The position numbers and the translations under genes are program-made. The notes below the pieces were generated by a model that did no database searches, was not told the DNA's origin, and saw only the letters and a program-made list of their open reading frames with translations. 64,000 bases of DNA, taken from positions 1 through 64,000 of the forward strand of contig NZ_JAUQWH010000034.1 in NCBI RefSeq assembly GCF_030757795.1, in the 5' to 3' direction. Below, one piece after another: positions 24,955 through 34,589 of this stretch. Each line of letters starts with the position of its first letter. Position 1 is the stretch's first letter. The DNA comes from Actinoplanes oryzae. Lineage in GTDB: Bacteria; Actinomycetota; Actinomycetes; Mycobacteriales; Micromonosporaceae.

Positions 24955-25904
24955 TGATCCCGTACCTGCTGCGGCGGACCGCGATCCTGCTGGGGTCGCT
25001 GGTCCTCGCGGCCGTGGTGCTGTTCGTGCTGCTCCGGCTCCTGCCGGGCGACCCGGCCAACGCGCTGCTCCCGGTGGGTGCCACCGCAGAGCAGATCGAG
25101 GCCGCCCGGCGGGAGCTGGGCACGGACGCGCCACTGGCCACCCAGTTCCTGCACTGGCTGCGCGACGTGGCCACGCTCGACCTCGGCACGTCGCTGGTCA
25201 GCTCGCTGCCCGTCGGGCCGGAGATCGGCGCGCGGCTGCCGGTCACCGTGCCGCTGACGCTGTCCGCGTTCGTGCTGGCCGTGCTGGTCGCGGTGCCGGT
25301 CGGCGTGCTCGCCGCCACGCGCGCCGACCGCTGGTACGGCCCGGTCCTCAACGCGATCGCCCAGCTCGGCATCGCCGTACCGGCGTTCTGGGTGGGGTTG
25401 CTGCTCATCACCGTCTTCGCGCTGCGGCTGCGCGTGCTACCCGCGGGCGGCTTCCCGCCGGACGGCTGGGCCGACTTCGGCACCGCGGCCCGGTCGCTGG
25501 TCCTGCCGGTCGTGACGGTCGCGCTGGTCATGTCCGCTTCGCTGATCCGGTACGTCCGGAGCGCCACCCTCGACGTGCTGGGCTCCGACTTCCTGCGCAC
25601 CGCGCGGGCGCTCGGCGCCTCCCCGTCCCAGGCGCTGTGGCGGCACGGGCTGCGCAACGCGGCCGTACCGGTGCTGGCGGTCCTGGCCATGGAGCTGGCC
25701 ACCACGTTCCTCGGCGCGGTGGTCGTGGAGAGCGTGTTCGCGCTGCCCGGGCTCGGGGGCCTGCTGACCCGCGGCATCAGCCAGCACGACTATCCGGTCG
25801 TCCAGGGCGTGATGCTGGTCAGCACGGCCACGGTGCTCGTCGTCGGCTTCCTCGGCGACATCGCCCAGCGCCTCGCCGACCCCCGGCTGCGGGTGCGCTC
25901 ATGA
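24954..25904 (+). CDS. ABC importer 2, permease (DppB-like)
   Basis: A 316-residue permease. The first helix is followed by FVLLRLLPGDPANALLP (the DppB P-G-D-P motif), then the EAA loop GSDFLRTARALGASPSQALWRHGLRNAAVPVL and the closing VVVESVFALPGLGGLLTRGI. It shares the architecture of importer 1's DppB but has a much shorter first extracytoplasmic insert, so the two systems are distinct rather than recent duplicates. It is translationally coupled at both ends. Confidence 0.9.
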   Translation: MIPYLLRRTAILLGSLVLAAVVLFVLLRLLPGDPANALLPVGATAEQIEAARRELGTDAPLATQFLHWLRDVATLDLGTSLVSSLPVGPEIGARLPVTVPLTLSAFVLAVLVAVPVGVLAATRADRWYGPVLNAIAQLGIAVPAFWVGLLLITVFALRLRVLPAGGFPPDGWADFGTAARSLVLPVVTVALVMSASLIRYVRSATLDVLGSDFLRTARALGASPSQALWRHGLRNAAVPVLAVLAMELATTFLGAVVVESVFALPGLGGLLTRGISQHDYPVVQGVMLVSTATVLVVGFLGDIAQRLADPRLRVRS

Positions 25905-26713
25905 GCCGCCGCCGATCGTTCCACCTGATCATCGGCCTGATCCTGGTCGTCATCGTCGCCGGTGCGGTGCTGGCGTCGTACGTGTGGCTGCCCTTCGCCC
26001 CGGACGACACCTCCGGCGGCCGCCTGACCCCGCCCGGGGGCGACCACCTGCTCGGCACCGACAAGCTCGGCCGCGACCTGTTCACCCAGCTGCTGATCGG
26101 CGGCCGCATCGCGCTCGGCACGGCCCTCGGCGCGGTCGCGGTCGGCGGCCTGCTCGGGGTCGGCGCCGGACTGCTCGCCGGCTTCGCCACCCGGTGGCTC
26201 GACGACGCGGCCGCGGTCGTGCTCGACATCCTGATCGCCTTCCCGACGCTGCTGCTCGCGATGCTGATCGTGGCGGGCACGGGAGCCTCGCTGGGCACGG
26301 CAATTCTGGCGATCGGGCTCGCGATGGCGGCGATCGTGGCGCGGCTGACGCGCGTACTCGTCAAGCAGGTCCTCGCCCGCGACTACATCACGGCCGCGCG
26401 GGTCGCCGGCGTCTCCTGGCCCCGCATCGTGGCCGGGCACGTGCTGCCCAACATCGCGCCGGTGCTGCTGGTCAACCTGGCGTTGCAGGCGGGGCTGGCG
26501 GTGCTGGCCGAGGCCAGCCTGTCCTACCTGGGCCTGGGCACTCCCCCGCCGAACGCCTCGTGGGGCCGCATGCTGTTCGAGGCGCAGGCGACCGTGCTGA
26601 CCGCTCCGGCCGCCGCGCTGGCGCCGGGCCTCGCGCTCGTCGTCCTCGTGATCGGCATGAACCTCACCGCCGACGGCCTCCGCGACCTGACCGACCCGAG
26701 GCGGCGCTCATGA
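25901..26713 (+). CDS. ABC importer 2, permease (DppC-like)
   Basis: A 270-residue permease of the DppC type. The N-terminal helix leads into PPGGDHLLGTDKLGRDLFTQLLIGGR, a family signature. The EAA loop is LARDYITAARVAGVSWPRIVAGHVLPNIAPVLL, and the C-terminal ASLSYLGLGTPPPNASWGRML is classical. The ATG overlaps the previous stop, and its own stop overlaps the next ATG. Confidence 0.9.
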   Translation: MSRRRSFHLIIGLILVVIVAGAVLASYVWLPFAPDDTSGGRLTPPGGDHLLGTDKLGRDLFTQLLIGGRIALGTALGAVAVGGLLGVGAGLLAGFATRWLDDAAAVVLDILIAFPTLLLAMLIVAGTGASLGTAILAIGLAMAAIVARLTRVLVKQVLARDYITAARVAGVSWPRIVAGHVLPNIAPVLLVNLALQAGLAVLAEASLSYLGLGTPPPNASWGRMLFEAQATVLTAPAAALAPGLALVVLVIGMNLTADGLRDLTDPRRRS

Positions 26714-27490
26714 CCCTGCTCACCGTCGACGGCCTGACCGTCGGGGACTCCCTGGTGTCGGACGTGTCGTTCGCCGTGGCGCCCGGCGACCGGGTCGGCC
26801 TGATCGGCGAGTCGGGCTCGGGCAAGTCGCTCACGTCGCTCGCGGTCCTCGGGCTGCTGCCGCCCGGCCTGTCCGCGTCCGGGAGCGTCCTGCTGGACGG
26901 CGTCGACATGCTGCACGCCCCGGAGCGCCGCCGGACGGGCGTGCGCGGCCGTGTTGCCGCGGTCGTCTTCCAGGAGCCGCTGACCGCGCTCGACCCGCTC
27001 ATGCGCGTGGGCCGGCAGATCGCCGAGCCGTTGCGACGTTTCCAGCGCCTGCGCGGCCCTTCGCTGCGCGACGCCGTGCACGCCGCCCTCGACGAGGTCA
27101 CGCTCACCGACACGACGCGGATCGCCCGCTCCTACCCGCACCAGCTCTCCGGCGGGCAGCGGCAGCGGGTGGCGATCGCCATGGCCCTCGCCTGCCGGCC
27201 CCGGCTGCTGGTGGCCGACGAGCCCACCACGGCGCTCGACGTCACCGTGCAGGCCGAGATCCTCGACCTGCTCGACCGGCTCGTCGCCGGCCGCGGCACG
27301 GCCCTGCTCTTCATCACGCACGACCTGCCCGTCGCCGCCCGTGTGGTCCGCGACACGCACGTCATGCGGTCGGGCCGGATCGTCGAGTCCGGGCCCATCG
27401 GGTCGCTGATCGCGGCGCCCGCGCACGACTACACCCGTACGCTCGTCGACAGTGCGCGCCGCTTCGACGCCGCCCTCGAGAGGACCGGCC

Positions 27491-27498
<8 letters not shown>
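26710..27498 (+). CDS. ABC importer 2, ATPase (DppD-like)
   Basis: A 262-residue ATPase with Walker A GESGSGKS (about residues 34-41), Q-loop VFQEPLTALDPLMRVG, signature LSGGQRQRVAIAMAL and Walker B LLVADEPTTALDVT. The C-terminus APAHDYTRTLVDSARR is a shortened form of the Dpp-type tail; full-length DppD proteins often carry an iron-sulfur-type or extended tail that is missing here. The last 8 bases overlap the start of the second ATPase. Confidence 0.88.
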
Positions 27499-28253
<755 letters not shown>

Positions 28254-28282
<29 letters not shown>

Positions 28283-28673
28283 GAAGCTGCAGCGGAGTCT
28301 GGTGGAGGCGGCCGGCTGGGGCCCGATCGGGCGGGTCGCCGAACTGCTGCGCGCGGGCGCCGACCCCGACCTGCCCGACCGCCACGGCAGCACGCCGCTC
28401 TACCGCGCGAGCGTGCAGAACATGCCCGGAAACATTCGCGTGCTGGCGGCCGCCGGCGCGGACCCCGGCCGGGAGAGCGGCACCGGCGACGAGGGCCTCC
28501 CCCTGTGCGGCGCCGCCTGCTGGGGGCACGAGGCCGCGGTCCGCGAGCTGCTGGCGGCCGGCGCCGACCCGCACCAGCGCGAGGACGGCGGCCGGGGCCG
28601 CACGGCCCTCGAGTGGGCCGAGGCCGGCGACCATCGCGCGGTCCGCGAGCTGCTGACGGCGGCGGGAAACTAG
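28254..28673 (+). CDS. Small ankyrin-repeat protein
   Basis: A 139-residue soluble protein of three to four ankyrin repeats. The repeat turns are visible as ADPDLPDRHGSTPLYRAS, GADPGRESGTGDEGLPLCGAACWGHEAAVRELLAAGADP and GRTALEWAEAGDHRAVRELL. The N-terminus is very basic (VKRRRRKKLQRS). The ATG at 28254 overlaps the upstream ATPase by 29 bases; a GTG at 28263 is an alternative start. It is the last gene of the importer operon. Ankyrin proteins bind other proteins, and the partner is unknown; a connection to transport would be guesswork. Confidence 0.78.
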
Positions 28674-29548
28674 TCGTACGCGGGGGCGGCGCGCAGGTGG
28701 GCGACGAAGCGGGCCGCGGGCGGGGCGAGGGGGCGGTCCCGGCGCCAGGTCAGGCCGATCTCGCGGGCCGTGCCCGGGTCGGCCAGGGGGATGCCGATCG
28801 TGCCGGAGGCGCCGGCGAACTGCTCGGCGACGATGGCGCTGCCGAGGCCCGCGCCGACCAGGCCCTCGATGGTGGCCAGGTCGCCGCTCTCGAAGGCGAT
28901 GCGGGGTGTGGCGCCCGCCGCGGCGAAGAGGGCGTCGGACAGGGTGCGGAAGCCGAAGCCCCGGGGCAGCGTGACGAAGTCCTCGCCGTCGAGGTCGGCG
29001 ACGCGGACCCGGCGGCGGCGGGCCAGCCGGTGGCCGGGCGGCACGACCAGGACCAGGCGCTGGGTGTGCAGGGGCAGCCAGTCGTAGCGGGCGTCGTCCG
29101 GGCGGGGGGCGGTGATCGCCACCTCGGCGGCGCCGGCGGCCAGGTCGGACAGGATCTCGTGGGCGGGCTCCTGGGACAGGTCGACGCGGACGCGCGGGGC
29201 CCGCAGCCGGAAGTCGCGCAGGATCCGGGGTACGAGCGACGTCGCGATCGAGTCGAGGAAGGCCAGGCGCACGGTGCCCGCGTCGGGGTCGAGCAGCCCG
29301 GCGAGCTCGCGGCGCATCCGGTCGTGGCGGGCGACGATGTCGCGGGCGGCGGCGAGGACCAGGTCCCCGTACGGGTTCGGCCGCACGCCCCGCGCGTCCC
29401 GCTCGAACAGCCGGGCGCCCAGCTCGTGCTCGATCCGCGACAGCAGCCGGGACAGCGTGGGTTGCGTCACCCGCAGCTCCTCGGCGGCCTCCGTGACCCG
29501 GTCGTGCCGGGCCAGGGTCAGCAGGCTGCGCAGCTCCTCCACCTCCAT
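28670..29548 (-). CDS. LysR-family transcriptional regulator
   Basis: A 292-residue LysR protein. The N-terminal winged helix (ELRSLLTLARHDRVTEAAEELRVTQPTLSRLLSRIEHELGARLFERD, residues 4-50) is canonical. The effector domain runs from about residue 90 (TVRLAFLDSIATSLVPRILRDF). It is divergent from an MFS transporter, and the 75-base spacer contains an 8-bp inverted repeat, so it probably controls that transporter. The effector is not predictable. Confidence 0.9.
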   Translation of the reverse strand: MEVEELRSLLTLARHDRVTEAAEELRVTQPTLSRLLSRIEHELGARLFERDARGVRPNPYGDLVLAAARDIVARHDRMRRELAGLLDPDAGTVRLAFLDSIATSLVPRILRDFRLRAPRVRVDLSQEPAHEILSDLAAGAAEVAITAPRPDDARYDWLPLHTQRLVLVVPPGHRLARRRRVRVADLDGEDFVTLPRGFGFRTLSDALFAAAGATPRIAFESGDLATIEGLVGAGLGSAIVAEQFAGASGTIGIPLADPGTAREIGLTWRRDRPLAPPAARFVAHLRAAPAYD

Positions 29549-29559
29549 GAGCAGCCACT

Positions 29560-29605
29560 ATACGTCCGGCGCATCGGGACAGCCGAGAACATTCATTGGA
29601 CGTAT
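29560..29605. promoter_or_regulatory. Inverted repeat ATACGTCC / GGACGTAT in the LysR-MFS spacer
   Basis: ATACGTCC (29560-29567) and GGACGTAT (29598-29605) are exact reverse complements with a 30-base spacer, centres 38 bp apart, between the LysR and MFS starts. LysR tetramers bind paired sites over such distances. The motif contains ACGT, which stands out in this composition. Confidence 0.55.
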
Positions 29606-29623
29606 GGCCGGCGGCGCGGTGAC

Positions 29624-30862
29624 ATGGGTCCGGTGAGCACTGGTCATCGCGCCGGGGAGCCCGGCTACCGCCGCGTCTGCCTCGCCCTGTTCGCGGCGGG
29701 GGTCGCGAGTTTCGCCTCGTTGTACAGCACGCAGGCGGTGCTGCCCGAGCTCGCGGCGGCGTACGGGATCAGCACCACCCGCAGCACCCTGTCGCTGTCG
29801 CTGGCCACGGGCGGGCTCGGGGTCGCGCTCCTGGTGGCCGCCGTGCTCGGGGACCGCGCCGGGCGTACCCGGCTGGTGAAGGTGTCCCTGCTCGTCTCCG
29901 CCGTGCTGGGTCTCGCCTGCGCGGCCGCTCCCGGCTGGCCCGCGCTGCTCGGGCTGCGCCTGGCGCAGGGGGTCGCGCTGGCGGGGCTGCCCGCGGTGGC
30001 CACCGCCTATCTGCGCGAGGAGCTCGACGCGGGGTCGCACGCCCGGGCGGCGGGGCTCTACATCGGCGGGACGGCGCTCGGCGGCATGACGGGCCGGCTG
30101 CTCAGCGGGTGGGTGGCCGAGGCGGCCGGCTGGCGGTGGGCCCTGGCCGCGGTCGCCGTCGTCGCGCTGGTGTGCGCGGGCATCGTCGTGGTCCTGTTGC
30201 CGGAGTCACGCAACTTCGTGCCCGGCGGGCGGCGGCTGCGGCCGGCGGTGACCGACCCGGCGCTGCTGGCGCTGTACGCCATCGCGGCCTGCGGGATGGG
30301 CGCGTTCGTCGCGGTCTACAACGCGATCGGCTTCCGGCTCGCCGCGGCGCCGTACGGGCTGGACGCCGCCGCCCTCGGCGCGATCTTCCTGGTCTACCCG
30401 GCCGGATCGGCGAGCTCGGCGGTCGCGGGCCGCCTCGCCGACAGGTACGGCCGCCGCGCCGTGCTGCCCGCGGGCTCCCTGATCTTCGCGGCGGGCATCG
30501 CGCTCACGCTGCTCGGCCCGCTCCCGTGGATCATCGCGGGCCTGGCCGTCATGACCGCCGGCTTCTTCTGGGTCCACGGGGTCGCGAGCGGCTGGGTCCC
30601 GGTCCGCGCCCACGCCGGCGGGGCCGGGGGCGCACAGGCGGCGGCGCTGTACTACGTCGCGTACTACGCGGGGTCGTCGGTCTTCGGCAGCATGGCCGGC
30701 CTGGGCTGGACCGCCGTCGCCGCCCTCGCACTGGCCCTGGTGGCGGTCACCGGCGTCCTCGCGCTCACGCTTGCAGGTACGCCCAGTGCTCGACCGTCTC
30801 GAACCCCATCGACCGGTACAACGCGAGCCCCGGCTTCGACGGCTGCAGGTACGCGACGGTGA
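29624..30862 (+). CDS. MFS transporter (YnfM/AraJ-like drug or metabolite exporter)
   Basis: A 412-residue major facilitator with about twelve membrane helices. The N-terminus FAAGVASFASLYSTQAVLPELAAAYGIS (a Q in helix 1), the loop-2/3 motif VLGDRAGRTRLVKVS, and the second-half copy GRLADRYGRRAVLPAG mark the family; AYLREEL after helix 4 fits the YnfM-type branch. It starts at the ATG at 29624 or a GTG 9 bases on. The last 30 residues (PSARPSRTPSTG...) look random because the frame runs 98 bases into the convergent GNAT gene, so the functional protein probably ends near residue 382. Divergent LysR control is likely. Confidence 0.85.
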   Translation: MGPVSTGHRAGEPGYRRVCLALFAAGVASFASLYSTQAVLPELAAAYGISTTRSTLSLSLATGGLGVALLVAAVLGDRAGRTRLVKVSLLVSAVLGLACAAAPGWPALLGLRLAQGVALAGLPAVATAYLREELDAGSHARAAGLYIGGTALGGMTGRLLSGWVAEAAGWRWALAAVAVVALVCAGIVVVLLPESRNFVPGGRRLRPAVTDPALLALYAIAACGMGAFVAVYNAIGFRLAAAPYGLDAAALGAIFLVYPAGSASSAVAGRLADRYGRRAVLPAGSLIFAAGIALTLLGPLPWIIAGLAVMTAGFFWVHGVASGWVPVRAHAGGAGGAQAAALYYVAYYAGSSVFGSMAGLGWTAVAALALALVAVTGVLALTLAGTPSARPSRTPSTGTTRAPASTAAGTRR

Positions 30863-31529
30863 CCCCGGCGGCGAAGGCGTCCCGGACGGCGACCTCGGTG
30901 ACCAGGCGGCCGTAGCCCCGGCCCCGGTGCCCGGGCGGGGTGGCGATGTTGAAGATGCCGGCGAAGCCGCCGGTGCGCAGACTGTACGCGGTGGCGACCG
31001 GCTCACCCGCGTGCTCGGCCAGGTAGGCTGTGGCGCCCGGGGCGTCGAGGACCGGCCCGCTCATCAGGATGTCGAACGGCTCGCGCGGCGCCTCGAAGCC
31101 GGCCGCGAGCGTCCCGGTGTAGACGTGCTGCTCGGCGGACGTTACCCGGCGCACCGTGACGCCGGTCGCCCGGGACAGGCCGAGGCGGGCCCGCTGTGGG
31201 GTGGCCACCATCAGCGGGACCTCGCCGCTCGGCCGCAGACCGTACCCTCCGGCGATCTCCACCACGGCGGGTGACGCCTCGCCCCGCACCTGGATCGACC
31301 AGGGCAACCCGGTGGCGGGCAGGCGGGCCGCGAGCCGCGCGATCTCGGCGGGGTCGGCCTCGCGGGCCCGGGTGAAGACGCCGTTGAGGCCCGCCATCGG
31401 CGCGCCGGAGACGAGCAGCTCGGTGCCGTGCGCGCCGGACTCCGCGAAGCCGGTCGGCGACGCCGCGGCGAGCACGCCGATCGCATCGTAGAAGGCCGCC
31501 GCGGTCCGGTCGGCGAGGGCGAGATCCAC
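30765..31529 (-). CDS. GNAT-family N-acetyltransferase
   Basis: A 254-residue protein whose C-terminal half is a GNAT acetyltransferase domain. The acetyl-CoA-binding motif is GHRGRGYGRLVTEVAVRDAF (about residues 203-222), preceded by the strand AGIFNIATPP and followed by AYLQPSKPGLALYRSMGFETVEHW. The N-terminal half (AAFYDAIGVLAAASPTGFAESGAHGTEL) is a degenerate first GNAT-like domain, as in several actinobacterial two-domain acetyltransferases. The start codon is GTG. The 3' end overlaps the MFS gene by 98 bases on the other strand. Acceptor substrate unknown. Confidence 0.83.
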   Translation of the reverse strand: MDLALADRTAAAFYDAIGVLAAASPTGFAESGAHGTELLVSGAPMAGLNGVFTRAREADPAEIARLAARLPATGLPWSIQVRGEASPAVVEIAGGYGLRPSGEVPLMVATPQRARLGLSRATGVTVRRVTSAEQHVYTGTLAAGFEAPREPFDILMSGPVLDAPGATAYLAEHAGEPVATAYSLRTGGFAGIFNIATPPGHRGRGYGRLVTEVAVRDAFAAGVTVAYLQPSKPGLALYRSMGFETVEHWAYLQA

Positions 31530-31585
31530 CCGGGAAGGATGCCACGGCCGTTGAGCCGATCGTGGCAGCCGACCTAGAGTGAACC

Positions 31586-32389
31586 ATGTCCACGGATGCC
31601 GTGCACGGCTACGCGTACGACAACGACAGCACGCAGGCCGAGGCCCACCACCGGGCGCTCGCCGACCTGCTCGACCGGCAGACGCAGCTGCGTCTCGACG
31701 ACCTGACCGACCTGACCGGCAAGCGCTGCCTGGAGGTGGGCGCGGGCGGGGGCAGCATCGCCCAGTGGTTCGCCGAGCGGGTCGGCCCGCACGGCAGCGT
31801 GCTCGCGACCGACATCAAGCCCGAGCACATCCCCCGCAGTCACGTGCTCACCCCGCGCCGGCACGACATCACCTCCGGCGAGCCGCTCGGCCGCTTCGAC
31901 GTCGTGCACGCCCGGCTGCTGCTCGGCCACCTGCCCGCCCGCGAGGCGGCCCTGCGCCACCTGATCGACGCCGTCGAGCCGGGCGGCGTGCTGCTCACCG
32001 AGGACTTCCTGCCGACGCCCGACGACGACATCGTCGCGGCCGCGCCCGACGCGGAGACCGCCGAGCTGGTCGACCGCTACAACCGGCTGCAGATGCGCAC
32101 GCTGGAGAGCCACGGCGCCGACCGCACCTGGTCACGCCGCGCCCTGTCCGCCTACCTGGACGCCGGCCTCACCGAGGTCGAGGTGACCGTGCACGGCACC
32201 ACCTGGCGCGGCGGCGGCCCGGGCTGCCGCCTGCTGCTGGCGGGTCTCGGCCAGCTGCGCGAGCCGCTCGAGGCGCTCGGCATGACGGCCGGCGACCTCG
32301 ACCGGGTGGCCGCCGCCCTCCAGGATCCCCGGCTGATCCTCAACGGTTACCTGGTGTACCTGACAAGCGGCCGCAAGCCCCAGAATTGA
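31586..32389 (+). CDS. SAM-dependent methyltransferase, class I
   Basis: A 267-residue methyltransferase. Motif I is GKRCLEVGAGGGSIAQWFAERVG (about residues 45-67), the acidic ribose-binding residue is in VLATDIKPEH, and motif IV is FDVVHARLLLGHLPAREAALRHL, followed by VEPGGVLLTEDF. The layout is like UbiE/polyketide methyltransferases. The substrate domain (YNRLQMRTLESHGADRTWSRRALSAYLDAGL) is typical of small-molecule O/C-methyltransferases. It is probably monocistronic, starting 57 bases from the divergent GNAT start. Confidence 0.85.
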   Translation: MSTDAVHGYAYDNDSTQAEAHHRALADLLDRQTQLRLDDLTDLTGKRCLEVGAGGGSIAQWFAERVGPHGSVLATDIKPEHIPRSHVLTPRRHDITSGEPLGRFDVVHARLLLGHLPAREAALRHLIDAVEPGGVLLTEDFLPTPDDDIVAAAPDAETAELVDRYNRLQMRTLESHGADRTWSRRALSAYLDAGLTEVEVTVHGTTWRGGGPGCRLLLAGLGQLREPLEALGMTAGDLDRVAAALQDPRLILNGYLVYLTSGRKPQN

Positions 32390-32481
32390 GGCGCCCGGTC
32401 CGGATTGGAGCGGCTGGGAACACGCCATCCATGGTTGGATTCGGAGGTGCACAAGCGTCGTCGTCCCCGTAGGAGGCCCGG

Positions 32482-33168
32482 GTGAGCCGCGGTGGCCGGT
32501 TCTTCGCCGCCGGACTGGTGCTAGCCGGGGCACTGCTCCTCCTCGATCGGACGGTGCCCGCGGTCGACCTTACCGGGACGGCAGCGCGATGGTGGCCAGT
32601 CGTCCTCATGGTCGTGGGGGTCGTCGGCGTCGTCCGGCTGCTTCCCGCGCCCGACGCCATGATCGGTCCGCTGCTCCTGCTGCTCACCGGCGGTGCGGCA
32701 CTAATCTTGACCGTGCAGCCGGTGCCGGCATGGGCCCGGCCCTTGTTGTTGCCGTTGCTGCTCCTCACCGCGGGCGTGACACTCCTGCTTCCCGGTGGCG
32801 GCGCACGGTCCGGGAACGCCGATGGCGGTCTCGTGCGACGCGAATATGTTCTGGTCGCCAGGCCCGTGAGGTGGGATCCGGACAAGCACCCCTTGCTGGA
32901 TGTCCGGACCCTCGCCGGCGGCTGCGTGCTGACCATACTCAGGCCGCCCGAACGCTTGCCGGAGGAACCGGCGCCCCGCCTGGAGCTGAAGTCTGCGCTC
33001 TCCGGGCTGGACATCATCGTGCCGCATGGTCTCAAGGTGCACGTCGATGTGCGGGGCTGGGGTGCGCGGTCACAGATCGACACTGCTCCGACCAAAGCCG
33101 ACGCGGCGGACGTCACGATAGTGGCGTTGTCAGCCTTCAGTTCGCTGCGCGTCAGAGTCGCCGTCTAG
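32482..33168 (+). CDS. Membrane protein with LiaF-like C-terminal domain
   Basis: A 228-residue protein starting with GTG behind an AGGAGG site. About four hydrophobic segments fill residues 5-107 (for example GRFFAAGLVLAGALLLL and WWPVVLMVVGVVGVVRLL). The soluble C-terminus (DVRTLAGGCVLTILRPPE, then LSGLDIIVPHGLKVHVDVRGWGARSQID) has the repeated-strand pattern of LiaF/DUF2154 domains, which in Firmicutes report cell-envelope stress. That similarity is weak. It opens a patch of less GC-rich, less typical genes, and its last 17 bases overlap the convergent membrane protein. Confidence 0.6.
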   Translation: MSRGGRFFAAGLVLAGALLLLDRTVPAVDLTGTAARWWPVVLMVVGVVGVVRLLPAPDAMIGPLLLLLTGGAALILTVQPVPAWARPLLLPLLLLTAGVTLLLPGGGARSGNADGGLVRREYVLVARPVRWDPDKHPLLDVRTLAGGCVLTILRPPERLPEEPAPRLELKSALSGLDIIVPHGLKVHVDVRGWGARSQIDTAPTKADAADVTIVALSAFSSLRVRVAV

Positions 33169-34111
33169 GGCGTCGCCGGCGGAGATCCTGCAGAAGGATC
33201 GCCATGTCGCTGTCCGCGCGGGCATAGGGGACGTTTGCTGTCTGGCTACCGCCCCAGAGGTTTCCCAGCTCCCGGTTGACGGCTCGCTCGCCCTCCGTGT
33301 CGATGGGCATGTCGAGACGCATTTCCTGAAGGAGTCGCACGCGGTAGACATCGACGGCAGCAGTCACGGTGATGCCGTAATTCTCAGCAGCGGCAAGAGC
33401 CGCTTGGTAAGCGATGACAGCAGCTAGAACAAGTGCGCCGGGAAGCAGCCACCACAGTGGGTAGGCGAACAGCAGACCAGCCGAGATCAGCGCACTCACC
33501 CCGAAGGTCAGGCACAGACGACAGGCGGTATCGAGCTGGGTCCGCGATCTGTTGATGTAGCTCAAGGCCGAGTCGGGGAGCACGAAGTACAGGCGCGGCC
33601 ACAGTTCTATAGCATCGATCCCGTAGGGCTTACCGGCGCTGCTCTCGAAGGCCCGGAGCCGATTGCCGAGGGTCGTAGGCAACAGGTCCTCACCGTCGGG
33701 GTACCGCCGGACCGCTCGCACGAAGCTTCCGGCCGGGACACCTCTGACTCCTGCTGTCTGCTGGAGGAACTGTGCCTTTTCCTTCCGGCGTCGCTGAACG
33801 GCACGGCCCGCCTCCGCCAGTCGGCGGAAGGGTCCAAGGTCCGGCCAGTACCCCTCCAAAATCCGCACGGAGGCAAGCTCCAACGGCTCCAGCAACAGAG
33901 CCGCTACCGCAATGACCACCGCTGCCGCGGCAGCACCCCACCATCCGAAGCGTCCAGCCTGCTCGACCAGCTTGTCCGCATCAGGAGCCCGGACAGGCGC
34001 ACCGGCCAGAGCCAGCGCAGAAACGAGACAGGCCAGGAAGGCCGCGGGCAGCGCGTTGACGACCTTGAAGCGGAACGGGACATCCGCGAAAGCATCACCG
34101 GGCGAGACCAA
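33152..34111 (-). CDS. Membrane protein of unknown function
   Basis: A 319-residue protein I do not recognise. It has two N-terminal membrane helices (VVNALPAAFLACLVSALALAG and WWGAAAAAVVIAVAALLLEPL), a charged cytoplasmic-type segment of about 110 residues (RRLAEAGRAVQRRRKEKAQFL), a second helix pair near residues 200-245 (LTFGVSALISAGLLFAYPLWWLLP), then a soluble tail ending in RRRRPRRRL. The start is TTG, immediately after the TGA of the upstream zinc-ribbon-like gene, so translation is coupled. The region is less GC-rich than its surroundings. Confidence 0.6.
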   Translation of the reverse strand: MVSPGDAFADVPFRFKVVNALPAAFLACLVSALALAGAPVRAPDADKLVEQAGRFGWWGAAAAAVVIAVAALLLEPLELASVRILEGYWPDLGPFRRLAEAGRAVQRRRKEKAQFLQQTAGVRGVPAGSFVRAVRRYPDGEDLLPTTLGNRLRAFESSAGKPYGIDAIELWPRLYFVLPDSALSYINRSRTQLDTACRLCLTFGVSALISAGLLFAYPLWWLLPGALVLAAVIAYQAALAAAENYGITVTAAVDVYRVRLLQEMRLDMPIDTEGERAVNRELGNLWGGSQTANVPYARADSDMAILLQDLRRRRPRRRL

Positions 34112-34429
34112 TCAAGCCTCCACTCGGTGCAGCGCACAGCGGAAGTCGGCAGCAGTGTGCCGGCCCTGGACGTAGTCGACGGTCACTGACTCGTTCCGGC
34201 ACCTGTCATAGAAGCACCGCACACGGACTGGGCCGTTCGCGACGAAAAAGCTCCTGCCTTTGTGACCCGGCGCCCGACAGCCGGTCGAGTCCGACAGGTG
34301 CTGGAGAAACATGCGCCAGGAACAGTCCGGGCACCGTGCCAGCCGCCCGCCATCCGAATGACCTTCGAGCTGGTTCTCGGCGAAGTACAGCGGGAGGAGC
34401 AGCGAACCGAGCAAAGCGGAGCGCATCAT
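34112..34429 (-). CDS. Small cysteine-rich (zinc-ribbon-like) protein
   Basis: A 105-residue frame with a convincing GAGGGGAG ribosome site before its ATGATG start. It has a CPDC pair (Cys33, Cys36), Cys51 with His55, Cys72, Cys77 and Cys98, suggesting two metal sites. The first 20 residues are hydrophobic (LLGSLLLPLYFAEN). It ends exactly where the membrane protein begins (TGA then TTG), so the two probably function together. No family is recognisable, and the base composition is lower in GC than average, suggesting an acquired pair. Confidence 0.55.
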   Translation of the reverse strand: MMRSALLGSLLLPLYFAENQLEGHSDGGRLARCPDCSWRMFLQHLSDSTGCRAPGHKGRSFFVANGPVRVRCFYDRCRNESVTVDYVQGRHTAADFRCALHRVEA

Positions 34430-34589
34430 TGGCTCCCCTCGACGACGGTCAGCGTGACGCTACGCCGCGATCCTGGGAGCGACTGTCGGATCGAGGACAG
34501 CAGATATTCCCACCTGGCGAGCACAGACACCGTGGGTGAGCGGGGTGCCCGCGCCGCAACCGCCCTGGGCAGGGTCGTAGGCTGCGCCG

